Part shown: positions 6,349-14,260 of the stretch, in pieces
Layout: each line of letters opens with the position of its first letter
Position numbering within the stretch: the stretch's first letter is position 1
NCBI GenBank assembly: GCA_027005175.1
Contig: JALTMC010000168.1
Span: 1 to 23,735 of the forward strand
Length of the DNA stretch: 23,735 bases
Direction of reading: 5' to 3'
DNA from: Myxococcales bacterium
GTDB lineage: Bacteria; Myxococcota_C; UBA6777
Translations under genes and position numbers: made by a program
Notes under the pieces: model-generated
Database searches by the model: none
What the model saw: the letters and a program-made list of their open reading frames with translations, nothing else
What the model was told of the DNA's origin: nothing

Positions 6349-9300
6349 ATGCCTGAGACTCTTTTGCTACGAGAGGGGCAACTGGTCGAGCATTTTAAAA
6401 TTAAGAGGCTGTTGGGGCGGGGCGGAATGAGTCAGGTCTTTCTGGCTCGTGACCTACGACTCGGGCGGAATGTCGCGCTCAAGTTGATCGATCCCGATCT
6501 TCTGGGATCATGGGATACCGTTCGCGCCTTCTTACAGGAAGCTCGGGCCACCGCACGATTTAATCACCCTCACATCGTTTCTATTTATGCCGTGGGTGAG
6601 TACGAAGACAGTCCTTATGTCGCATTAGAGTACTTAGAAGGACAAAGCCTGCGTGAACGAATGCAAGAGGGAGATTTGCCTCTAAAGGAAGTCCTTCGTC
6701 TCAGTCTCGCTGTGTGTGAAGCTCTTATCGAAGCACATCATCACCACGTACTGCATTGTGATCTGAAGCCCGAAAATATTCTTTTGCCTCATGATGGACG
6801 TTTGCGAGTTGTTGACTTTGGTCTGGCTCGTATTCTGTCTTCACAGGGAGAAGTTGCTCAAAAAGATGACACCGCAAAGTCATCCACAGAAGACAACTCT
6901 CTTGTTACACAGATTCGTGGAACCCCTGCTTATATGGCTCCGGAGCAATGGCTGCGAGGGGCGCTTTTGTCTTCTGCGACCGATGTGTGGGCTCTGGGTG
7001 TGATGCTGTTTGAAATGCTGGTGGGGCAGCGTCCTTTTCAAGGGAAAGACCTACCAGAGCTACGATCGGATATTTGCCAAGAACATCCTCTACCTGCCAT
7101 GCCAGATCGAGTACCGGGTGAAGTTCGTCTCTTGATAGAAGCGTGTCTGGAGCGGAGCCCTGAACGTCGCATCTCTGTCTCTGAGATCGAGCTGTTGCTT
7201 CAACAAATGCTCGATGTTTCGCCAAGCATCGCTGTGGGAGTCGAAGAGCCCTTTCGGGGCTTGGAGGCGTTTCGTGAGAATCAATCTCATCTGTTCTTTG
7301 GACGCGATGCAGAGATCGCCGCCTTCCTCGAAAAAATTCGACGGTATCCTGTGCTGCCTGTGGTTGGCCCCTCTGGGGCAGGTAAGAGCTCCTTTGTTTC
7401 TGCTGGTGTTGTGCCTCGCCTGCGCGAACAAGGTCGCTGGCTTGTTGTGCGAATGCGTCCACAGCGTGAACCCTTTCTCACTCTGGCTCATCGGTTGTGG
7501 ACCTGGATTGCAAAGTCCACTACAAGCAGTGGCACGTTTAACTTATCGGAGATCTCTGCGAACCTGAACGCTGAGCAGGGCTTGGCAGAGCGCATGTTTC
7601 AAGAACCTCGGCTGCTCTCCATTCTGCTGCATCGCATCGCAGAGAGTCATCGAAAGCAGGTGTTGTTGGTTGTGGACCAACTGGAAGAGCTGCTCACGCT
7701 GGTGCCCGATGCAAACACTCGTCATCGATTTGTAGAAGCATTGTACGGTGCTGCCGAAGACGCCACAGATCCTGTGCGCTTGGTGTTTACATTGCGAGAT
7801 GATTTCCTGGGACGCTTTGCAGAGACTCATGAGGCCCAGCAGATGCTCAGTCATGTGACCTTATTGCGAATCCCCGATCCTGCCTCATTGCGAGACATCC
7901 TGGTGCGTCCTGTGGAGCAACTGGGATACCGTTATCCTTCCGAAGATCTCGTGCAGCGAATGATCCTCGAAGTGGAAGGAGAGACGGCCAGTTTGCCCCT
8001 TCTACAGTTTGCTTGCCAGATCCTATGGGAGCGGCGTGATCAGACCACCAAAACCCTCTCAGAGGCAGTGTATGAAGAAATTGGGGGGGTTGGAGGTGCA
8101 TTGCCTGAACATGCCGATGGTGTGTTGCGACAACTTCCCAATGCACAAGTACAGGCTGTTCGTGAGTTGTTCTTGCGCTTGGTGACACCCGAAAAAACTC
8201 GGCGTGTTGCATGGCAACATGAATTGCTTGATGGACTCGGAGCAGATGGTGAAATTGCGTTGAACTCATTGGTTCAGGCACGCCTTTTGGCTGTACATCA
8301 ATCCAACACAGAAGTTCACCAGACTGAAAATATACAGGTTGAGATTATACACGAATCACTGGTGCAGCGTTGGCAAACACTCCATCAATGGATCGATGAG
8401 AGTCACGAAGAGCAGGCTTTCTTACAGGAAATTCGCCAGGCTTCCGAGATGTGGGAGCGTCGCGGTCAACGTCTGGCTGAGGTGTGGGAAGGTGAGGCTC
8501 TTCAAGAGGCCTTGGCGTTCCGACAACGCTATCCTCACCGCCTTCCTCGATCGGCTGAGCAGTTCTTACAGGCAGGACAACAGCGAGAGAGTCGGCGACG
8601 ACGTACCCGGCAGCTCTTGTTTGCTGGCCTCGTTGCTGTTGCTGGTATTCTATTGGTTCTGTCGCTACTGGCGTCTTTGGTGTTGCAACGAAAAAATACA
8701 GAGATCTCTGAACGCTGGGCGTTGGCACAACAATACGCGACTCGTACTGCTTTGTTACGTCATGACCATCTCGGCGCTTACGCACATTTAAGAGCTTCTC
8801 TGGAGAACCGAGACTCTCCTGCTTTGCGCACATTTTGGAGGCGCTTGAAATTCGCTCCTCTGCTGTGGCAACGCCACCTGAACACAGCACTGGAAGATGT
8901 CTCTTTCTTACCCCAAAAGGGTAACTATCTGGCTGTTGCTGGCCGACGAGGTGGGTTGTTTGTTTTGCATACACGCACTGGTCGCAAATGGTTACTTCGT
9001 GGTCATCGAGGCCATGTCATGAGTGTGACATTTTCTCATGATGGTAAGTGGATGGCGTCGGGGAGCTGGAGCGGTCGTATCCGGCTGTGGCGACGTACAC
9101 AACGGACGTTTGTTCCAGCAGGAAGTTGGCGTGCTCATCGCTCTCCTGTACAAAGCCTAACCTTCCATCCCAAATGGCCGGTGCTGGCTTCTGCTGCGTA
9201 CGACGGCGTTCGTTTGTGGAACTGGAAAGAGAAAAAGGAACTGCCCTGGCGATTTCTGCATGGATGGAAAGGCAAACAGAAGATCGCCTGGAGTAGGATT

Positions 9301-11895
9301 CGAAGACGCAGAGCGAATACTGTGGTGTTTGATGCCAATGGTACCTGGTTGGCACTTGCAGGATATGGTGTGGTCTATATGATCCATTGGCCCACTCGTC
9401 GTATCCGTTCGTTGCGGATGTCGTCAGAGCGTATTTATTCTCTGGCCTTTTCTCCAAACCATCGATGGCTGGCTACGGTTGGATGGGACCGGCAAATCTC
9501 TATTCTGGATCTCAAACGTTGGCGCTTGCGACGTATCCCTCATGGTCATACCAATGTTGTGACGTCTGTTGCCTTTAGCGCAAACAATCGTTGGTTGGCT
9601 ACTGCTGGTTTTGATAAAACTATTCGTTTGTGGCGGCTCCCAAGTTGGACATTGTCTCGGATCCTGCGAGGTCATACGAATGTTATTCGACAGATCGCGT
9701 TTGCGCCTCAAGGCCAGTGGTTGGCCTCGGTGAGTGGAGACCAAACGCTTCGAATCTGGCGTGTGAAAGGTAGCACTGAGCGATGGAAGGGAAGCGGTCA
9801 CTCCGCTCGTGTGACGAGCCTATCCTTCGGACCTTTAGGGAAGATTATTGCATCGGGCAGCGGCGACCGAACCATCCGCCTGTGGGACAGTTGGACCGGT
9901 AAGCCGTTGCTTTCTTTGCGAGGCCATACCAATGCCATTCGCTCGGTGGCCTTAAGTCCCGATGGAATGCGACTGGTCTCTAATGGCTATGACAAAACAA
10001 CGCGGATTTGGCGAATCCAACGTTCCTACAGTGCGGGTGGAGAGTGGCGAGGCCGAGAGATTCATCGGTTTCGGGACTACTCGATGCCTCGATTTAAGAA
10101 GCCCTTCTCCATGGAGGGAAACAAACTCTTAATGATGCGAGGCCCGCTGCTTCATGTCTGGGATTTCTTTTCTTTGCAGCGCTCGCTGTTTTGGGATGCT
10201 GGCCGAGCGAGTCCATCTGGCAGAAGCAAACGCAACAGTTCGCAGTTAAGTGATGTTGCGTTTCATCCCAATGGTTCTTTGGTTGTGTCAGCAGACTTTT
10301 CCCGACAAGTGAAACTATGGAAGCTCTCTGACCACTCTTTGGTTCGGTCTTTTCAGGCTCCAGAGGTTCAACTCGAAATTCAAATCGATCCCACAGGACA
10401 ATACATCGCATCGATGGGACGGGCACCTCACATTTACTTATGGGGCTTATCATCAGATGAGAAACAGACCCGCGTGTTGCGAGGACATAAGGGCTATGTG
10501 AGTGGCCTTGCTTTTGGACCTGTCGGGAAGAATCTTGCGTCCAGTAGCACCGATGGCTCTGTTCGCTTGTGGGACTTAAAATCCGGCAAGTCACGGGTGT
10601 TGCTTAAACGTAAACGTCGGCAGGCTTTTTATGAAGTTGCTTTTCGGCCCGATGGTGGACAGGTGGCTGCTGCTTCCTCCGATCAACGAATCTATCTTTG
10701 GGATCTTCCCTCTGGTGCAATGCATCTCTTGCCCGGTCATATCGGCGGAATTACAGGTCTCACGTACAGCCCCGACAGTAAAATTCTTGCTTCCAGCGGC
10801 AATGATGGAACGTTGCGTTTGTGGCTTAGTCAGGAAGCCCGACCGCTCTGGCGTACAGCGGCATTGTTGCCTCAACGTGGATTGTTGCTAACACACCAGG
10901 GCTGGCGGCACCTGTTCCCCAAGCAGAAAAGAAAGAATCAATCCAAGAAGCCAAAGACCCAAGAGAAGAGAAAGAGTCGGGTCGATACCCAAGAGAAGAG
11001 AAAGAGTTGGGTCAATACCCAAGAGAAGAGAAAGGCTCAACCCGAGATAGCCGATACTCTTTGGGCAAAAAAGCTCGAAAGGAAAGCTTGGCAATCACAA
11101 ACCTCAGCAAATGGGAGATTTCTGGCCATTCAAGTCTCCCAAGACCGGATTGAAATGTGGGATACACACACAAACAAGAGGATGTTTGCACATACTTTGT
11201 CAGGGCTTGCTCAATTCAAAGTTGATCGAACTGGACGTGTGTGGGCTCTGGCCAGGCATCGCTTGTGGATGCTTCGTTTGAAAAAGACCACACTCTTGTC
11301 ACCTTCTCAGTCTGTGGTTGCTTTTGTGCTTCATGGAGCCACAGTGTGGGTTGCCACACGGAAACACATCTTGCATCTCACACCAAAAGGGGAGACCTTT
11401 GTGTTCAAAGTGCTGGGACATACAGGAGGGAGAGTCTCGGTGCTTCAAGTGCTTGGGGCCTGGCTTGCTGTGGGTTATCATTCCGGTCAGTTGCGATGGT
11501 TCATTGACAACAGGAAGAAGCTCTCTTCCAAAAAGCCTCCACGACTGATTGGGTTGCCACTTAGCACTCTCACCCATATCCTCGCAGGGCCAGAGCAAAC
11601 GGTTGTACTCGGCTACCAGAACGGCACCATCGGAGTTTGGAGTATGACCAGCGGTCGTAGGTTGGAAAAGATCCGTCTCCACGGAGCTGTTCAACATCTG
11701 GTCATTCAACAACGCTACCTTGTGGGTGCAACGTCTCTAGGTAACTCCATGGTCTGGGACCTGCGCAGTTACCAGTTGACACATTGCCAGCTGCTACAGG
11801 ATGTCTGGAAATCTGTACCCATGGTCTGGGACAAAGGGCAGATCGTGATCAAACCACCACCAGAAGGGCATAAGTGCCAGGCAAGAAAGAAGTAA
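6349..11895 (+). CDS. Ser/Thr protein kinase - nSTAND1-like NTPase - transmembrane - WD40 repeat protein
   Basis: From the ATG the protein has 1,848 residues; the frame opens 57 bp earlier at a GTG (6292) without a ribosome site, and a TTG at 6331 has GGAGG only 4 bp ahead. Residues about 15-290 are a eukaryote-like kinase with glycine loop LGRGGMSQV, K45, catalytic HCDLKPEN (136-143), DFG (156-158) and APEQW. The HRD arginine is C137, so it is a non-RD kinase. Residues about 310-750 are a STAND NTPase opening with FRGLEAFRENQSHLFFGRD, with Walker A GPSGAGKS (340-347) and Walker B VVDQLEE (D443). A single membrane helix lies at about 756-779, placing the propellers on the far side from the kinase. 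The rest holds about 20 WD40-like blades, many with GH and a terminal LW/IW. A likely sensor: ligand binding by propellers, NTPase switching, kinase output. A terminator follows. Confidence 0.92.
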   Translation: MPETLLLREGQLVEHFKIKRLLGRGGMSQVFLARDLRLGRNVALKLIDPDLLGSWDTVRAFLQEARATARFNHPHIVSIYAVGEYEDSPYVALEYLEGQSLRERMQEGDLPLKEVLRLSLAVCEALIEAHHHHVLHCDLKPENILLPHDGRLRVVDFGLARILSSQGEVAQKDDTAKSSTEDNSLVTQIRGTPAYMAPEQWLRGALLSSATDVWALGVMLFEMLVGQRPFQGKDLPELRSDICQEHPLPAMPDRVPGEVRLLIEACLERSPERRISVSEIELLLQQMLDVSPSIAVGVEEPFRGLEAFRENQSHLFFGRDAEIAAFLEKIRRYPVLPVVGPSGAGKSSFVSAGVVPRLREQGRWLVVRMRPQREPFLTLAHRLWTWIAKSTTSSGTFNLSEISANLNAEQGLAERMFQEPRLLSILLHRIAESHRKQVLLVVDQLEELLTLVPDANTRHRFVEALYGAAEDATDPVRLVFTLRDDFLGRFAETHEAQQMLSHVTLLRIPDPASLRDILVRPVEQLGYRYPSEDLVQRMILEVEGETASLPLLQFACQILWERRDQTTKTLSEAVYEEIGGVGGALPEHADGVLRQLPNAQVQAVRELFLRLVTPEKTRRVAWQHELLDGLGADGEIALNSLVQARLLAVHQSNTEVHQTENIQVEIIHESLVQRWQTLHQWIDESHEEQAFLQEIRQASEMWERRGQRLAEVWEGEALQEALAFRQRYPHRLPRSAEQFLQAGQQRESRRRRTRQLLFAGLVAVAGILLVLSLLASLVLQRKNTEISERWALAQQYATRTALLRHDHLGAYAHLRASLENRDSPALRTFWRRLKFAPLLWQRHLNTALEDVSFLPQKGNYLAVAGRRGGLFVLHTRTGRKWLLRGHRGHVMSVTFSHDGKWMASGSWSGRIRLWRRTQRTFVPAGSWRAHRSPVQSLTFHPKWPVLASAAYDGVRLWNWKEKKELPWRFLHGWKGKQKIAWSRIRRRRANTVVFDANGTWLALAGYGVVYMIHWPTRRIRSLRMSSERIYSLAFSPNHRWLATVGWDRQISILDLKRWRLRRIPHGHTNVVTSVAFSANNRWLATAGFDKTIRLWRLPSWTLSRILRGHTNVIRQIAFAPQGQWLASVSGDQTLRIWRVKGSTERWKGSGHSARVTSLSFGPLGKIIASGSGDRTIRLWDSWTGKPLLSLRGHTNAIRSVALSPDGMRLVSNGYDKTTRIWRIQRSYSAGGEWRGREIHRFRDYSMPRFKKPFSMEGNKLLMMRGPLLHVWDFFSLQRSLFWDAGRASPSGRSKRNSSQLSDVAFHPNGSLVVSADFSRQVKLWKLSDHSLVRSFQAPEVQLEIQIDPTGQYIASMGRAPHIYLWGLSSDEKQTRVLRGHKGYVSGLAFGPVGKNLASSSTDGSVRLWDLKSGKSRVLLKRKRRQAFYEVAFRPDGGQVAAASSDQRIYLWDLPSGAMHLLPGHIGGITGLTYSPDSKILASSGNDGTLRLWLSQEARPLWRTAALLPQRGLLLTHQGWRHLFPKQKRKNQSKKPKTQEKRKSRVDTQEKRKSWVNTQEKRKAQPEIADTLWAKKLERKAWQSQTSANGRFLAIQVSQDRIEMWDTHTNKRMFAHTLSGLAQFKVDRTGRVWALARHRLWMLRLKKTTLLSPSQSVVAFVLHGATVWVATRKHILHLTPKGETFVFKVLGHTGGRVSVLQVLGAWLAVGYHSGQLRWFIDNRKKLSSKKPPRLIGLPLSTLTHILAGPEQTVVLGYQNGTIGVWSMTSGRRLEKIRLHGAVQHLVIQQRYLVGATSLGNSMVWDLRSYQLTHCQLLQDVWKSVPMVWDKGQIVIKPPPEGHKCQARKK
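10957..11036 (+). repeat. 30-bp tandem repeat inside the WD40 region
   Basis: Two full 30-bp units (10957-10986, 10987-11016) and a 20-bp partial third (11017-11036) begin ACCCAAGAGAAGAGAAAG. They encode TQEKRKSRVD, TQEKRKSWVN and TQEKRKAQPE, a highly basic linker. The linker divides about 15 well-formed blades from a more divergent final set of about six. It looks like a flexible, solvent-exposed hinge enlarged by duplication, so copy number may vary between strains. Confidence 0.9.
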
Positions 11896-11919
11896 GTTTG
11901 GCAGGAAAGAAGTAGGACT
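11880..11919 (+). repeat. Imperfect 20-bp tandem duplication across the kinase gene stop codon
   Basis: Units 11880-11899 (GGCAAGAAAGAAGTAAGTTT) and 11900-11919 match at 16 of 20 positions. The TAA stop lies in the first copy. The second copy is non-coding and has the equivalent TAG out of frame. It appears to be an old local duplication. Confidence 0.6.
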
Positions 11920-11959
11920 TTCAGGGTTTGGGAACGGTGTCAAGATAGGGTACATCATC

Positions 11960-11989
11960 AACTGATTGAACCATCAATCAGTTTTATTT
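11960..11989 (+). terminator. Rho-independent terminator of the kinase-STAND-WD40 gene
   Basis: A perfect 9-bp stem (AACTGATTG at 11960-11968, CAATCAGTT at 11975-11983) with a 6-nt loop is followed by TTATTT. It lies 65 bp after the kinase gene stop, in the correct orientation. The stem has few G-C pairs but the form is standard. Confidence 0.7.
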
Positions 11990-12131
11990 CTTTCCATTTC
12001 CCATTTTGATACTCCCTGGAGTTTCGCACTTTTGTAACTGATAGATGAAATAGAGTCCATCGATTGCTATCATGGATCATGGTCATGGAATGAGCATGAT
12101 CGTGAAATAAATACAACCATGGAGCAAGACG

Positions 12132-12794
12132 ATGGAAACACAATATGCTAACTTTTTCTACCAAATGCTTCAACCCTACGTTCATTACCCCAAACCCTCT
12201 CAAATGGTTCATGACAAACGCCGCAAAGTACAATCCGTCACGTTTCCAGCGTATGGTGGTTTCTTCATTACCCGTGAAGTGGTTGAGCTGTTTGGTACGT
12301 ACAAAGCAGTTGCTGGACAGCGGCTCCTTCGCTTTCTTCTGGTGCGAGCTGACCATGGTGGAGAAGACCTGTTTCTGGTGACAACAGACTTAGACAGTCC
12401 ATTGAAAGAGATATTGCTCGACCATGTTAGTCGCTGGTCGATTGAAGTCGCATTTCGAGAGGCCAAGCAATTGATGGGAGTTGAAAAAAGTCAGGTGTGG
12501 AGTGAGAATGCAGTTCGGAGGATGGCTCCATTTGGATTTTGGCTACTGTCGATGGTCAAGCTTTGGTATCTGCACCTGGAGCCCAAGTTGCCTTCGGTTC
12601 GTTTGAATATGCCATGGTATCAACCCACAGGTCGAGTCTCTTTTGAGCAAATGTTGGGTACGCTACGCTACTGCATCTATAAGTCGTTACTAAGCTCGGA
12701 TGAACAAGCTAAGGAATTAATCGATTGTTTTGGTCTTCCCCAGGACCCTGAAAAAAAGAAAGACTGGTTACTGCGCCTGTTTTGTGGCTGCTAA
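12132..12794 (+). pseudogene. C-terminal remnant of an IS701/DDE_5-like transposase
   Basis: The 220-residue frame holds the C-terminal half of a DDE transposase. Clear marks are VVELFGTYK, LFLVTTDLD (second-aspartate region), and RWSIEVAFREAKQLMGVE with the last catalytic glutamate, followed by VRRMAPFGFWLLSMVKLWYL. This RWSIE-F-R-K arrangement fits IS701/DDE_5-like transposases; family assignment is by motif memory only. Full-length members have about 400 residues, so the N-terminal half with the first aspartate is missing. In-frame stop TAA at 12108-12110 closes the frame upstream. No terminal inverted repeats were recognised. It follows the kinase gene terminator and precedes a second, unrelated transposase remnant, marking a repeated insertion site. 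Confidence 0.82.
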
Positions 12795-12861
12795 GTGGAG
12801 GGTTATATCATGTAGACGACATCGGGCTTTTCAATCCTCTAAGTAACATGCTATTCTCGCT

Positions 12862-13338
12862 TTGAGAAGCTGGATTCGTGTACCTGGAAGTGCGAAACCC
12901 GAGATGAATAAGACTGCGAGTAAAAACAAAGGAGAAATGAAAAGCAGACTTCACGATATCTTCAACGCTCCAACACAAGAAATGGCACAGGAACGTTTGC
13001 AACAAGCGGCAAAGTGGGCGGAAGTTCAAAAGAAAGGTTTGGGCGATTACATCGAAGAGATAGTGCCACAAGGATTGTCGATCTTTGTTCTGCCAAGTAC
13101 TCTTCATAAAAGGTTGAAGACAACCAACCTGGCAGAAAGAGTGAATCAGGAACTCAAACGTCGAACAAGAGTCATCCGAATCTTCCCAAATATGGAGGCT
13201 TATGAAAGGTTAGCTGGGTCATTGTTAGTGCAAATTCACGACAAGTGGGAAGAACAAGGGAGAAAGTATCTGGATGCACAACTTCTGATGGAAACATTGG
13301 ATGAAAAGTTCGGTGAGAGTAAAGGAAAGGAGGTATAG
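12862..13338 (+). pseudogene. C-terminal remnant of an IS256-family (mutator-type) transposase
   Basis: The 158-residue frame contains the conserved IS256 C-terminal block LKTTNLAERVNQELKRR, then TRVIRIFPN and RLAGSLLVQIHDKW, which includes the catalytic-glutamate region of this family. Full-length members have about 400 residues, so roughly the first 240 are gone and it cannot be active. The first ATG is at 12904 (MNKTASKNKGEMKSRLHDIF); the frame opens at a TTG at 12862. It lies 67 bp after the other transposase remnant. Nested or successive insertion followed by deletion is the simplest explanation. The stop is followed within 25 bp by the inverted-repeat-bounded G+C-rich element. Confidence 0.9.
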
Positions 13339-13361
13339 AGGCAAGAGAAGAAGCAAGAAAA

Positions 13362-13496
13362 TTCCACCCCTTGATTGATATGATAACGCAGGGCTTGGCC
13401 CAGTAAAGGACAAGTGCGCGCTACGCGCTTATGGCCGAGGCGGACATCCTTGACAGGACCTGCACGCTGCGGTTGAGAATCTTTGGAGGGGTGGAA
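13362..13496. repeat. 135-bp G+C-rich element with terminal inverted repeats and internal hairpins
   Basis: TTCCACCCCT (13362-13371) and AGGGGTGGAA (13487-13496) are perfect 10-bp inverted repeats. Between them are an inner pair AACGCAG / CTGCGGTT (one bulged base), a hairpin GGGC-TTG-GCCC at about 13390-13401, a hairpin GCGCG-CTA-CGCGC (13416-13428) and TCCT-TGAC-AGGA at about 13447-13459. Overall it could fold as one closing stem with several inner stems. It could be a miniature inverted-repeat element, the end of an insertion sequence, or a structured RNA. The surrounding DNA is A+T-rich, so the block stands out in composition. Confidence 0.6.
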
Positions 13497-13551
13497 AATG
13501 GTATATTGGGAAAGAATCAATGGAGCAGAGGAGGCATTTCGCAGAAACAAC

Positions 13552-13581
13552 TTGACACAACGCATCAAAGTGTAAGATATA
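13552..13581 (+). promoter_or_regulatory. Candidate sigma-70-type promoter of the exported-protein cluster
   Basis: A perfect -35 TTGACA (13552-13557) is followed by a TAAGATATA segment giving -10 choices TAAGAT (15-bp spacing) or GATATA (13576-13581, 18-bp spacing). It lies about 20-50 bp ahead of a strong AAGGAGGT ribosome site (13589-13596) and the ATG at 13601. It begins just outside the 135-bp element. Confidence 0.6.
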
Positions 13582-13600
13582 CAGAACCAAGGAGGTCTCT

Positions 13601-14239
13601 ATGAATAGATTGTCTATACTAAGTTTGATCATTCTTTTATATGGTTGTACGGAACAAACAGGTTCAAATTCAATCTCGAAAAGAGAGATGATAGTGTCAC
13701 CTACCACGTTCAGCTTGACGGTCCCGAATGATGGGTTCAAAAAATATACAAACAGTTATCGTATACCGATACAGATACAATCTCATGCGCTGAAAGCAAA
13801 AGAGATATATCATATTGATTCCATTCAGGTTTTGATGGAGAGAGTTCCTGTTTCTACGTTTAAAAACACTTTGAAAGTGTTCCGTGGAGAACAATTGCGA
13901 AGAGTACTGTCGTCAAGACTTTTGTCATTGCGACAAAAATCTTTGATTGGTGCTCTACTTGTTCCAAGAATTGGCTTTTGGAAAAGTGATTATCGTGTCA
14001 AAGTAACAATTACAAAACTTGGGAGTAATGTCACCCTAAATTTATCATATAAGGTAAAATCGAATGTTCTCGATGCTTTACCAAAGACTTCAAGACCATA
14101 CATACACAAAGAGAATAAAGTAACTTTGTCAAAATACGACGAATTTAGCAAACGAATGGTAATCTTTTCCAAGCTGAATGAACATGAAAAGGCTAAAAAG
14201 CGCAAAGAAATTAAGCGAAAAATCTTCTTTGGTCGATAG
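13601..14239 (+). CDS. Predicted lipoprotein of unknown function
   Basis: The 212-residue product starts MNRLSILSLIILLYGC, a short lipoprotein signal peptide with lipobox LYGC and lipidated C16. The mature part is basic, rich in beta-type segments (FKKYTNSYRIPIQIQSHAL, DYRVKVTITKLGSNVTLNLSYKVK), and ends in a lysine/arginine-rich tail (EKAKKRKEIKRKIFFGR). I do not recognise the family. The start is well supported: AAGGAGGT lies 4 bp before the ATG. It is the first gene of a co-directional run with the metalloprotease 21 bp downstream, so a shared role at the cell envelope is likely. Base composition is more A+T-rich than the genes on the left. Confidence 0.85.
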   Translation: MNRLSILSLIILLYGCTEQTGSNSISKREMIVSPTTFSLTVPNDGFKKYTNSYRIPIQIQSHALKAKEIYHIDSIQVLMERVPVSTFKNTLKVFRGEQLRRVLSSRLLSLRQKSLIGALLVPRIGFWKSDYRVKVTITKLGSNVTLNLSYKVKSNVLDALPKTSRPYIHKENKVTLSKYDEFSKRMVIFSKLNEHEKAKKRKEIKRKIFFGR

Positions 14240-14260
14240 AAACAAACTCCGGGAGCAATT

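Noticed and set aside
8345-8974. Minus-strand 209-codon open frame inside the kinase gene
   Set aside because: Antisense shadow of the STAND-WD40 region, which has strong domain support on the plus strand.
13378-13480. Integron attC-like appearance (AAC ... bulged stem ... GTT)
   Set aside because: The inner AACGCAG / CTGCGGTT pair with one extra base resembles attC geometry, but the outer bases do not fit RYYYAAC and GTTRRRY and do not pair with each other, and no integron integrase is present.
13236-13568. Minus-strand 110-codon frame across the G+C-rich element (contains DVRLGHKRVARTCPLLGQALR)
   Set aside because: It spans the end of a transposase remnant and an inverted-repeat element, has no ribosome site, and its composition follows the repeat. 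I treat it as a chance reading of the element.
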